Positions 8,819-16,978 of a stretch of 64,000 nucleotides of DNA are shown here, piece by piece. The translations under genes were made by a program, and so were the position numbers. Below the pieces are notes generated by a model that saw only the letters and a program-made list of their open reading frames with translations, was not told the DNA's origin and ran no database searches. How positions within the stretch are numbered: the first letter of the stretch is position 1; each line of letters begins with the position of its first letter. The stretch is from contig CAVYWA010000009.1 of assembly GCA_963772165.1 (NCBI GenBank), positions 401,280 to 465,279 on the forward strand, in the 5' to 3' direction. Origin of the DNA: JAGVPT01 sp963772165. Its GTDB lineage: Bacteria > Bacteroidota > Ignavibacteria > UBA10030 > UBA8401.

Positions 8819-10474
8819 TTACGTGAATCGATTTCCTTTTTGCCATTCGCTCGCGATATGTCCACCTACCCAATACCCGAGAGCCATAATAGTAAGGGCA
8901 GGGTTGAATCCTCCATTATTGACATGAAGGCTTGCGTCGGCGACGAAGACATTGGGAGTATCGTGTACGCGTCCATATTTGTCGGTAACGGAAGTCTGCG
9001 GGTCGTTTCCCATTCGGCAGGTGCCAGCCTGATGTTGTCCGCCGCTCAGGCCGGATCCATTGCCGGACCGCCACGTTTGAATCGCTCCGGCGGTCTTCAG
9101 AATCATTTCTGCCTTTCGAGAAAGAAAATCACAGCCCTCTGCGTCTTTCGGATGACGATGTCCCGAAAGCCGCACAACAGGGATACCCCATGCATCTTTC
9201 ACTGTCGGGTCGACTTGTACCCGTGAATCAAAGAAAGGCATTTCTTGAATTGGGCCGACAACCTGTGCATTCCGCCGAAAATATTTTCGCTGAAATTCTT
9301 TGTGACCCTTACCCCACGTCGGAGATCCCGGAGGACGGATGCCGGTAAACAGGTAGGGCAATCTCACAAACTCATTTGCTAAAATACCGCCGCCGACGAT
9401 TCCCGGGTTGTGGTGGCTGAAATCGCTGATCGCAATCGATGCCCCCGGGCCGACATCATCGAAAATGTCCTCTTCAAATAAACCGAACGCACCGGTATAC
9501 GCATGCCCCTGGAGGTTTCGGCCGACCCAGTCGTACCGGTTGCCGACACCGGCTGGAAATTGTTTCGACTTTGAATTCAGCAGCAATCTCGGCGTCTCCG
9601 TTGCGGAAGCGGCAATAACGATGATGTCCGCAGTTTGCATCTGCTTCGTGTTGTCGCGGTCGAAATAGGACACGCCGGAAATTTTTCCGTGCTCGTCAAT
9701 ATCCAATTCGCTGACGACACAATTTGTCCGTAATTCGCAATTGCCGGTCGACATCGCTGTTGGAATCACCGTGTTGTGCGTCCCGGATTTAGCGTTCAAC
9801 GGACATCCAAAACCGCAGCACGATCGCCTTCGCACACATGCCGGGCGCCCGTTATACTCGACTGAATTCCTCAACATTGGAATGGGAAACGGGTGGAGTC
9901 CGGCGCGCCGCATTGCCGACTCGAGCATTTTTGCCTCTTTGTTGTAGGCGAACGGTTCCATCGGATACGGTTTTGCTCTGCGGGATGCGAACGGGTTCAA
10001 CGATGCATCTCCCGCAACGCCGATTTCCCATTCCGCCTTTTGATAGCAGGGCTCCAGATCATCGTACGCGATCGGCCAGTCTTCGAGCGTCGAACCTTCC
10101 ACATGCCCGTACGTTGTTTTCATCCGAAAATCTTCGTTCATGAACCGCCATGCCATCGCGCCATAACTGACTGTGCCCGACCCGACGCACGCCGCGACGT
10201 TGTTGTACGCATTATCGCTGGCCACCACTACGTCCGTTGAACCGTCATCGTTCACAACAACGCGGCGGTACCTCTCGTCGTCCGGACCGAACGCGTTTCC
10301 CAAAACTGTTGTGCGTTGTGAGAAAAGTTCGTCGTGGTCATGGGCATCGAACGATCCCCAATCTCCACGCTCGAAAAGAACGACCGACAATCCTGCCACG
10401 CTTAATTCTTTGGCGACGACACCGCCGCCGGCACCGGCACCAACGACAATTGCATTGACATGTTTATTGCTCAT
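8819..10474 (-). CDS. GMC-family FAD-dependent dehydrogenase (gluconate/sugar dehydrogenase-like large subunit)
   Basis: 551 residues. The N-terminal Rossmann motif AIVVGAGAGGGVVAKEL (9-25) and FERGDWG bind FAD. The C-terminal GMC signature has the catalytic His in HQAGTCRMG and Asn in NNGGFNPALTIMALGY. Several Cys around residues 215-230 (ACVRRRSCCGFGC) lie in the middle region, as in gluconate/fructose dehydrogenase large subunits. The start follows the small-subunit stop by 3 bases. Together with its neighbours it forms a three-component (catalytic, Tat-exported small subunit, multihaem cytochrome) periplasmic sugar or alcohol dehydrogenase. The substrate is not determined. Confidence 0.85.
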   Translation of the reverse strand: MSNKHVNAIVVGAGAGGGVVAKELSVAGLSVVLFERGDWGSFDAHDHDELFSQRTTVLGNAFGPDDERYRRVVVNDDGSTDVVVASDNAYNNVAACVGSGTVSYGAMAWRFMNEDFRMKTTYGHVEGSTLEDWPIAYDDLEPCYQKAEWEIGVAGDASLNPFASRRAKPYPMEPFAYNKEAKMLESAMRRAGLHPFPIPMLRNSVEYNGRPACVRRRSCCGFGCPLNAKSGTHNTVIPTAMSTGNCELRTNCVVSELDIDEHGKISGVSYFDRDNTKQMQTADIIVIAASATETPRLLLNSKSKQFPAGVGNRYDWVGRNLQGHAYTGAFGLFEEDIFDDVGPGASIAISDFSHHNPGIVGGGILANEFVRLPYLFTGIRPPGSPTWGKGHKEFQRKYFRRNAQVVGPIQEMPFFDSRVQVDPTVKDAWGIPVVRLSGHRHPKDAEGCDFLSRKAEMILKTAGAIQTWRSGNGSGLSGGQHQAGTCRMGNDPQTSVTDKYGRVHDTPNVFVADASLHVNNGGFNPALTIMALGYWVGGHIASEWQKGNRFT

Positions 10475-10477
10475 AGA

Positions 10478-11035
10478 TTACGACCGATAACGGTTTTGTC
10501 CGATGACCTGAAATTCATCCAGGCCCATCATCTTGTAGCTGATATAATTTTTATTTCCCCCATGGCGAGGGCTTCCATAATATCCTTGCAGGGAATGGCT
10601 GCGCAGCAATTCAAAAAACCGGCGGTCGAAACCGTTTTTCCAGGGACCATCATTGAGGCGCCCCAATTCCATTTCTTGGAGGAAGGCTGTCTGTTGATTC
10701 CACGTCAGCGCTTCAAACCTTTTCTGGTATTTATCAAGACAGGTGCTCGTCATCGCGGCGAGGCCTTTCTGATAATCCTCCTGGAAACGGCGATACGGCC
10801 CTTCGAGTTGCGTGCGGATGAAATTGACGACTCCGGCATCCCGTCCGCCCGGCCACTCGTCGGTCGGGATGATCTGTTCAACAATGGCTTCGAGCAGATT
10901 GGTCTCGTCATCGGAAAGGACTTTTGTTTCGGATCGTCGGGGAGTCAGGCAACCGGAAACAAAAGCAAGCCCGGCGGCAACAAGACCGGCGAGTTTTATG
11001 AATTCACGGCGTGTAAGTTTTGAGATGGTATCCAT
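10478..11035 (-). CDS. Gluconate 2-dehydrogenase subunit 3-like protein with Tat signal
   Basis: 185 residues with a twin-arginine signal (LTRREFIKLAG, residues 7-17) and a hydrophobic h-region ending VSGC. The mature part (LLEAIVEQIIPTDEWPGGRDAGVVNFI) matches the gluconate 2-dehydrogenase subunit 3 family (PF13618). This family chaperones or co-exports the FAD subunit through Tat. It is the first gene of the operon with the GMC subunit and nine-haem cytochrome, in the usual family order. Confidence 0.85.
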   Translation of the reverse strand: MDTISKLTRREFIKLAGLVAAGLAFVSGCLTPRRSETKVLSDDETNLLEAIVEQIIPTDEWPGGRDAGVVNFIRTQLEGPYRRFQEDYQKGLAAMTSTCLDKYQKRFEALTWNQQTAFLQEMELGRLNDGPWKNGFDRRFFELLRSHSLQGYYGSPRHGGNKNYISYKMMGLDEFQVIGQNRYRS

Positions 11036-11303
11036 GTGTCCGTCTGCCTTTAACAGAGCATTGAACGATGGTGGATGTATTCTGATGAGAACGTCAGCGA
11101 ACTCGAAATTACCAAAAGGGAAATTCGGTATGGAATCAATCGAAAGAACAGGGAGAGCCCTGAAGGAGGAAAACGAGCAGATTCAGAAGGTAAACTCTTC
11201 GGCGTCCATTGTACGACGCCTGGCTCTTGCTTGCGGAAAACTTACGACAACAAAGGATAAATGTCAAGGGGGAAAATTCGAGTATTGGGGTATTTTGGGC
11301 GAA

Positions 11304-11415
11304 TGTCATTGCGATCCCGCTCGAAGAGCGGGAGAAGCAATCCTTTTGTTTAACGGAGATTGTCCTGCTGTACAGAATGCCATACAGCCGCACTTCGTCT
11401 CCCGTCGCAATGACA
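11304..11415. repeat. 112-bp MITE/REP-like element with perfect terminal inverted repeats
   Basis: The stretch starts TGTCATTGCGA and ends TCGCAATGACA, an 11-bp perfect inverted pair. Inside lies the hairpin CCCGCTCGAAGAGCGGG and AGAAGCAATCC. This wording (GTCATTGCGA...GAAGCAATCC) is a dispersed intergenic repeat common in diverse bacteria. It carries no gene. The rest of 11036-11525 holds no supported ORF. Confidence 0.6.
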
Positions 11416-11525
11416 CTCATCTTCAAAAGACCCCACTACAAAAATTGAGACATACCTTTTACCGCGCATCGTTTGCATTTGCCTTCCCCTCTCCGTACAT
11501 TTCTCAAAAATTTTAAAGGAATTCT

Positions 11526-11981
11526 TTGGCTCAACTCACTATTCGCATTTCACGAGTGTCATCAAACACAACGGATATTCCGCTTCCACAATATGCAACG
11601 GCGGGTTCTGCTGGAATGGATCTTTGTGCTGCGATTACAAGCGACATTGCAATTCAGCCCGGAGAAACGGTCCTTATCCCGACGGGCTTTTCTATTGAGC
11701 TTCCCGCCGGATATGAAGCGCAGATTCGCCCGCGGAGCGGTCTAGCAATCAAACACCAAGTGGGTATTCTCAATGCGCCGGGGACCATCGATTCGGATTA
11801 TCGCGGTGAAGTGAAGATCATCCTCACGAATTTCGGCAAAAGTATCTTTACCGTAAAAAAGGGGGACCGCATCGCCCAAATGGTTATCGGCACCTACACT
11901 AAAATTTTATGGGATGAAGTCGATTCGTTGAACGAAACAGCCCGCGGTACCGGCGGCTTCGGCCACACCGGCACAAAGTAA
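11526..11981 (+). CDS. dut: dUTP diphosphatase
   Basis: 151 residues, the normal size for the trimeric enzyme that hydrolyses dUTP to dUMP and diphosphate. All five dUTPase motifs are present: AGSAGMDLCA (I), PRSGLA (II), GTIDSDYRGEVKI with the catalytic Asp (III), GDRIAQMVI (IV) and the glycine-rich RGTGGFGHTG tail (V). The start is TTG, preceded at 7 bases by AAAGGA. It leads a gene row with the AI-2E exporter 26 bases downstream. Confidence 0.95.
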   Translation: MAQLTIRISRVSSNTTDIPLPQYATAGSAGMDLCAAITSDIAIQPGETVLIPTGFSIELPAGYEAQIRPRSGLAIKHQVGILNAPGTIDSDYRGEVKIILTNFGKSIFTVKKGDRIAQMVIGTYTKILWDEVDSLNETARGTGGFGHTGTK

Positions 11982-12007
11982 GTTGCCTCCGATCATTATT
12001 TCTTTCT

Positions 12008-13306
12008 ATGCCACAACAAAAGAAAAATAAAGCGCTGCCGATCGAGCCCGAACACCGTTCCCCCGCTGGAATAAGCACGGTGGAAGCGATTATCTTTTCG
12101 GCCGGTATCGTGCTCCTTCTGTTTCTCATTTATACAATCAGGGAGATCGCTTCACCGTTTATCGTTCTTGGTGCCATCCTCTTTCTTCTGTATCCTCTCC
12201 GGTCGAATGCCATGGCACGAAATATTATGTGGCTTTCCGCCGTGCTCTTCTCGCTCTGGTTCTTCTATTCAATTATTGGGACTCTTGCACCGTTTGTCGC
12301 TGCCATGCTGTTCGCGTACATCCTCCACCCGATGATCACGAAAATCGAGACATGGGGTATTCCGCGCTGGGCCTCGTCGCTCGTCATTATTCTCTGTGGC
12401 ATTGCCGTTTTGATCGTGGTCGTCGTGCTTGTCCTGCCGATTGCGTTTGCCCAGTTCTCCGGCATTCTGGAAGCCGCATCGAAGATCACGAACGATTTTA
12501 CGAATTGGATGTTCTCGAACCGGATGGAAGTTTCTTTACGGAAGTATGGAATTTCCACACAGCAGTTGCGCGACATGCTCACAACCAGTTTCGCACCGAG
12601 GTTGGAAGTAATCATGAAAGGGCTTCTCGAAGGAACATTCGGATTGGTGAGTGGGCTTTCGACAGTCATCACGCGCATCGTGAACATGGTGATCATCCCG
12701 TTCCTGTCGTTTTACGTGCTAAAAGATTTTCCGATCATCAGGCATCGGGTAAGAATGCTTCTCCCCCGTTCGAAACGGGAACGCGCAAGCGAATACTACG
12801 CTCGCGTTGACGAACTCCTCGGCAGGTATATCCGGGGCGCAATCACCGTTGCCGCAATCAATGCTGTGCTCGTGACGATCCTCTTTTCTGTTTTCGGCAT
12901 TCAATATCCGCTTGTCCTCGGCATTGTTGCGGGGGTATTGGATTTGATTCCGTACTTCGGGCTCATTATTATGCTCGTGCTCTCGGTGATTGTGGCGTCG
13001 TTCAGCGCATCGCTGGTCGCAGGACATATGATTCTCGCTGCATCGACTATAGGCGCGCTCCATATTTTTGAAGCCGCCGTCCTCTCCCCGAAAATTATCG
13101 GCTCAAAAGTCGGGATCCACCCGGTTCTTCTTATCCTTTCATTGCTTGTTTTCTCATTCTTCCTTGGTTTCATCGGGCTCTTAATTGCAGTGCCGACAAC
13201 CGCAATCATCATCATGTTTGTGAGAGAATGGGAACAAAGAAAGAAGAACCTTACCGAATTCACCCCGATCCTCGAGAACAAAATATCATCTGAAAAAGCC
13301 CGATGA
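12008..13306 (+). CDS. AI-2E family (PerM/YdiK-type) transporter
   Basis: 432 residues with about eight membrane segments. A pair lies at 25-70 and more at 75-150. The C-terminal cluster (about 225-410) holds the family signature GIVAGVLDLIPYFGLIIMLVLSVI and a GFIGLLIAVPTTAIIIM end. It belongs to PF01594, export carriers for autoinducer-2 or ions. It is longer than the typical 350 residues because of an N-terminal extension with extra helices. Its stop overlaps the start of the next gene (ATGA), suggesting translational coupling. Confidence 0.85.
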   Translation: MPQQKKNKALPIEPEHRSPAGISTVEAIIFSAGIVLLLFLIYTIREIASPFIVLGAILFLLYPLRSNAMARNIMWLSAVLFSLWFFYSIIGTLAPFVAAMLFAYILHPMITKIETWGIPRWASSLVIILCGIAVLIVVVVLVLPIAFAQFSGILEAASKITNDFTNWMFSNRMEVSLRKYGISTQQLRDMLTTSFAPRLEVIMKGLLEGTFGLVSGLSTVITRIVNMVIIPFLSFYVLKDFPIIRHRVRMLLPRSKRERASEYYARVDELLGRYIRGAITVAAINAVLVTILFSVFGIQYPLVLGIVAGVLDLIPYFGLIIMLVLSVIVASFSASLVAGHMILAASTIGALHIFEAAVLSPKIIGSKVGIHPVLLILSLLVFSFFLGFIGLLIAVPTTAIIIMFVREWEQRKKNLTEFTPILENKISSEKAR

Positions 13307-13980
13307 AAGGAACATTATTCCTCGTGGCGACACCTATCGGCAATTTTGCCGACATGACTTTCCGTGCCATTGAAGTTTTGAAGCAGGTGGATATTGTCGT
13401 GTATGAAGAGCGCAAGGAAGGGGGGCGTTTGCTTCGTCATTTTGGAATCGAGAAACCGGTGGAAAGCCTCAACGAGCACAATGAGGCGGCGGCAACGTTT
13501 ATCATCCTCGACCATCTCACGAAGGGAAAAAATATCGCCGTTGTCTCCGACTGCGGAACCCCGGTTTTCTCCGACCCCGGACAGATTCTTGTTCGAAAAG
13601 CGATCGACGCAGGAATCAAAGTCGTTCCGATTCCGGGCGCGTCGTCCCTCATGCCGGCCTTAACAGTCTCCGGGTTTTCCATCGACCAGTTTGTTTTTTA
13701 TGGATGGCTGTCGCCGAAGCGCCCGCGCCGCATTGCAGAACTTCAGCAATTGAAACGCGAGCGGCGCACGATTGTGCTGATGGATACGCCCTACCGGCTG
13801 CTCGCGCTTCTTAAAGATATCAGCGACACCTTCGGCTCATCTCGCCGCCTCTGCGTTGCCTTCGACCTTACGCTCCCCGATGAAGAAATCTTTCACGGCA
13901 CCGGCCCATTATTGCTTGAGAAACTGACAAAACTCGACAAGAAGGGGGAATTTGTCGTTGTCATTGAGAGCAGTAGCTAG
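13303..13980 (+). CDS. rsmI: RsmI-type 16S rRNA 2'-O-methyltransferase (tetrapyrrole methylase fold)
   Basis: 225 residues with the family opening GTLFLVATPIGNFADMTFRAIEVL (3-26), then EERKEGGRLL and the SAM-binding VVSDCGTPVFSDPG and IPGASSLMPALTVSG. RsmI methylates the ribose of C1402 in 16S rRNA. The protein lacks the roughly 60-residue C-terminal domain of E. coli RsmI, as many short bacterial homologues do. Translation is coupled to the upstream transporter by a 4-base overlap. Confidence 0.8.
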   Translation: MKGTLFLVATPIGNFADMTFRAIEVLKQVDIVVYEERKEGGRLLRHFGIEKPVESLNEHNEAAATFIILDHLTKGKNIAVVSDCGTPVFSDPGQILVRKAIDAGIKVVPIPGASSLMPALTVSGFSIDQFVFYGWLSPKRPRRIAELQQLKRERRTIVLMDTPYRLLALLKDISDTFGSSRRLCVAFDLTLPDEEIFHGTGPLLLEKLTKLDKKGEFVVVIESSS

Positions 13981-14004
13981 TGCCGTTTCCGATATTAAAT
14001 CTTG

Positions 14005-14100
14005 TATTATAACCGCAGAGGACGCTAAGATCGCAAAGAAGTTTTTGTAAAAAGGCTAAGAAACCTTGCGTCCTTGGCGACCTTTGCGGTGAATTAGTTA
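14005..14100. repeat. Palindromic intergenic element (ACCGC...GACGC..AAG type)
   Basis: AACCGCAGAGGACGCTAAG faces CTTGCGTCCTTGGCGACCTTTGCGGT further right, an imperfect long inverted repeat. Related wording occurs at 20517-20566 and 33530-33603. The remainder of 13981-14303 is AT-rich with no supported gene. Confidence 0.45.
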
Positions 14101-14303
14101 TTGAAAAATACAATATTTGTTTTTGGAAACAGCACTATTTGTAGGTTATCCGTTGTACATTTTAAATTGTACGTCGTAGGTAAATTGAAGTGTTAATTTG
14201 CCTCTGGCTATAGATTGGTTCCCCCATATATTGCAGAACGTAAAACTTACAGTTTAAAACTCCCTTTGCTCTTCCCTCCGGATTTGCCTATATTGACAGC
14301 ACA

Positions 14304-14690
14304 ATGAAACAACTTCCTGCTCAAAAAATACAGGCACCCGAGATTTACGGGGATTTTTGGTTCAATTCCGACCCCCTCACGATTCGTGCGATGCAAGGCC
14401 AAGTCATTCTCCTTTGTTTCTGGGATTACACATCGGAGAATTCGCTCAACACGATGAATTTTGTTGAAGAGTGGGATCGTCGGTACAGGGAAATGGGCTT
14501 GGTCGTTATCGGCATTCACTCTCCGGAATTCTCATTTGCGCGCAATCCAAAATTCGTCGAAAGCTCGTTGCAGCGGTTCGGCTTTCATTTTCCTGTTGCG
14601 ACAGACAACACACTGATGATGCGCGATGCGTACAGGTACAGGAATTGCCAACACTGTTCCTTCTCGAACGGGATGGAAGTATCTACCTGA
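14304..14690 (+). CDS. DipZ-like thioredoxin-fold protein, N-terminal part (frameshifted)
   Basis: The frame begins MKQLPAQKIQAPEIYGDFWFN. It carries the redoxin core VILLCFWDYTSENSLNTMNF and LVVIGIHSPEFSFARNPKFVE, the pattern of DipZ-type thioredoxin-like domains. In that family the motif is FW(T)Y(S/T)CxNC. Here both Cys are Ser (SENS, residues 44-47), so no dithiol chemistry is expected. The frame is lost at about 14635 (AGGTACAGG); restoring one G gives AYRVQELPTLFL. Residues after DAYR here are artefact and the real remainder is in the next frame. Confidence 0.7.
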   Translation: MKQLPAQKIQAPEIYGDFWFNSDPLTIRAMQGQVILLCFWDYTSENSLNTMNFVEEWDRRYREMGLVVIGIHSPEFSFARNPKFVESSLQRFGFHFPVATDNTLMMRDAYRYRNCQHCSFSNGMEVST

Positions 14691-15340
14691 CGCACTCCGG
14701 CGAAGGTGGCTACGAGCGAACCGAACGAGCCGTCCAGACATTGTTGCGCGAGGCGGGATTCCATGGCGAGCTTCCGATGCTGATAGGGTTCTCGCGCGCC
14801 AATGAATTTGTCCGCTCTTCGTTCGAACGGGCCACGCCGACGATCCGAACCGGCTATCTGCACGGATCGCTCGGTAATGTAGAAGGCTACAGCCCGGAAC
14901 TTCCTGCGGATTATAGTGATGCGCAAGTTTACATAGAAGGAAAATTCTATGCCCAGGGGAACTGGTTTGCAAAAAGTGAGGCTATTGAATTCGAGGGGGA
15001 TTCAAAGGATGGCTACATCGCGCTACGCTACGCCGGCAATAATGTTAACGTTGTGTTGTCTGCAAAAAAGGAAGGTGCAATTGTTCTCGTCCTGCAGAAC
15101 GATAAAGCGTTAACGGCTCAGGAATACGGCGACGATATCGCCACGGATGAACACGGCAACACTTTTGTCGTGGTCAACGAGCCGAAATTGTTTCATATCA
15201 TCAAGAATAAAGATTTTGGGGACCGCACGATCAAATTGATTCCGAAAGATGAAGGGACGACGTTTTATTCGTTTACGTTTGATGCGAGCCCTACCTCCAT
15301 GCTGCATGACTTAGGAACGCAATCTTTCCGCAATAATTGA
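14471..15340 (+). CDS. DipZ-like thioredoxin-fold protein, C-terminal part (frameshifted)
   Basis: Real coding starts at about 14632 with VQELPTLFLLERDGSIYLTHSGEGGYERTE, the second half of the redoxin domain. A beta-rich C-terminal domain of about 190 residues follows (YIEGKFYAQGNWFAKSEAIEFEGD, YIALRYAGNNVNVVL). This layout, thioredoxin fold plus carbohydrate-binding-like C-domain, matches stand-alone DipZ C-terminal proteins. With the first half the native protein would be about 345 residues. No signal peptide is present. Confidence 0.7.
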   Translation: MGSSVQGNGLGRYRHSLSGILICAQSKIRRKLVAAVRLSFSCCDRQHTDDARCVQVQELPTLFLLERDGSIYLTHSGEGGYERTERAVQTLLREAGFHGELPMLIGFSRANEFVRSSFERATPTIRTGYLHGSLGNVEGYSPELPADYSDAQVYIEGKFYAQGNWFAKSEAIEFEGDSKDGYIALRYAGNNVNVVLSAKKEGAIVLVLQNDKALTAQEYGDDIATDEHGNTFVVVNEPKLFHIIKNKDFGDRTIKLIPKDEGTTFYSFTFDASPTSMLHDLGTQSFRNN

Positions 15341-15356
15341 ACCTGCCGTGCGCGTT

Positions 15357-16298
15357 ATGAAAACGCGAATCACTGAATTATTTCACATCGAATTTCCTAT
15401 CATACAGGCCGGGATGGTCTGGGTCTCCGGCTGGAAGCTGGCGGCAGCGGTGTCAAATGCCGGGGCGTTCGGACTCATCGGATCGGGTTCGATGTCATGC
15501 GACCTTTTGCGTGAGCACATCCAGAAGGCAAAAGGGGCAACCCACAATCCCTTCGGCGTGAACATTCCACTCTTGCGCGGCGATGCACGCGAGCTGATTC
15601 AAGCGGTTATCGATCAGAAAATTAACATCGTCTTCACATCCGCCGGACATCCTTTAAAGTATATTGATAGATTGAAATCTGCCGGATGCATCGTTGTGCA
15701 TGTTGTTGCTTCAGTAAAGCACGCCCTGAAAGCCGTAGAGGCGGGAGTCGATGCTGTTGTGGCTGAAGGTTTTGAAGCCGGCGGCCATAACGGCATTGAT
15801 GAGATTACGACACTCGCCCTTGTTCCGCAAATTGTGGATGCTGTTTCCGTGCCGGTGATAGCGGCGGGGGGCATTGCCGATGGACGGCAAATGCTCGCTG
15901 CCATGGCCCTCGGAGCTGAAGGCGTTCAAATGGGGACCCGCTTTGCCGCTACCATTGAGTCTTCCGCTCACGACCGTTATAAACAAGCAATCGTGGAAGC
16001 CAAAGATCGCGACACGATTCTTACATTGAAAAAAATTACTCCTGTTCGGCTGCTAAAAAACCCTTTCGCACTTCGCGCTCAAAAAGAGGAATCTTCCGGG
16101 AAGTCACAGGAAGAATTACTTGAACTCCTGGCGAACGGCCGGGAACGAAAAGGAATATTTGAGGGGAATTGGGAAGAGGGAGAATTTGAGATGGGACAAA
16201 GCTCAGGCCTCGTGAAAGAAATTCTTCCAGCCGCAGAAGTTGTTCACAGGACGATGAGAGAGGTTGAGGACGCCAAGAGCAGAATGGCAGAGAAATGA
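15357..16298 (+). CDS. Nitronate monooxygenase / FabK-like flavoprotein
   Basis: 313 residues from the ATG. The family N-terminus MKTRITELFHIEFPIIQAGM supports this start over a GTG nine bases earlier. The FMN-binding TIM barrel of PF03060 is clear: VSNAGAFGLIGSGS, the catalytic His segment EGFEAGGHNG, PVIAAGGIADGRQMLAAMALGAEGVQMGTRF. Such enzymes oxidise nitronates or act as enoyl-ACP reductase II; the sequence alone does not separate these. It follows the DipZ-like gene closely. Confidence 0.85.
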   Translation: MKTRITELFHIEFPIIQAGMVWVSGWKLAAAVSNAGAFGLIGSGSMSCDLLREHIQKAKGATHNPFGVNIPLLRGDARELIQAVIDQKINIVFTSAGHPLKYIDRLKSAGCIVVHVVASVKHALKAVEAGVDAVVAEGFEAGGHNGIDEITTLALVPQIVDAVSVPVIAAGGIADGRQMLAAMALGAEGVQMGTRFAATIESSAHDRYKQAIVEAKDRDTILTLKKITPVRLLKNPFALRAQKEESSGKSQEELLELLANGRERKGIFEGNWEEGEFEMGQSSGLVKEILPAAEVVHRTMREVEDAKSRMAEK

Positions 16299-16566
16299 CT
16301 ATAAAGGCACTAGGTGCAGAAGAAAATTGAGGCCGTTAGATATTGGCAATTGGCTTTGGGACGGTTTGTTTGCGATTCGAAGATTTCTTTCGTACATTAT
16401 TGCTGTGGCGATTTGAATCGACAGCTTGCAGCCACGCAGTGTGAATAGCTAAAGCGTCGGTCAATGCGTTTCCATCTATTGCGCCCCGACGCCACAACGT
16501 TGGGGTTTTTTGTTTTCGGGGGTGGGGCTGGTGATTGTAAGCTTCACGTTTCATAGGGGGATTCAT

Positions 16567-16881
16567 ATGCAAGATTTTAGGAAGCTCAACGTTTGGGAAA
16601 AAGCACACGCATGAACATTAGAAATTTATCGTGTTTCGAGGCAATTTCCAAGAGATGAACTATTCGCATTAACTAACCAATTGCGAAGGGCTGCATCTTC
16701 AATCAGTGCTAATATCGCTGAAGGTTGTGGGAGGACGTCGCAAAAGGAGTTTCATTTCCTTCTCTCGGTCGCGATCGGTTCGGCAAGTGAAGTTGAATAC
16801 TTTCTTCTTCTCGCAAAAGACTTAAACTATGTCTCAAAGAACGATTACGAGAAATTAAACGAGCAGGTAAACGAAAGCTGA
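16567..16881 (+). pseudogene. Four-helix-bundle (S23/IVS-type) protein with in-frame TGA
   Basis: The frame reads MQDFRKLNVWEKAHA, then TGA, then TLEIYRVSRQFPRDELFALTNQLRRAASSISANIAEGCGR. It goes on with a SASEVEYFLLLAKDL helix to a stop at 16881. This is the full-length pattern of the four-helix-bundle family (TIGR02436) found in rRNA intervening sequences and intergenic spots. The single nonsense codon at residue 16 is the only lesion. A shorter restart within the gene would lose helix 1. The rest of 16299-16566 shows no gene. Confidence 0.75.
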
Positions 16882-16978
16882 TTTCTTTACTGAAATGAGT
16901 TGATAAGATGTAAACGTAAAACGTACAGTATAAAATTTATAGCCTAAAACTTAGAACGTCCGTCTCCAGATCTAACAC

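Noticed and set aside
11036..11525. ORFs across the GMC-operon/dut spacer
   Set aside because: They run through the MITE-like repeat and low-complexity sequence and resemble no protein.
16882..16978. Cobalamin riboswitch upstream of metH
   Set aside because: Only 97 AT-rich bases with no B12-box-like sequence; too short and without the conserved core.
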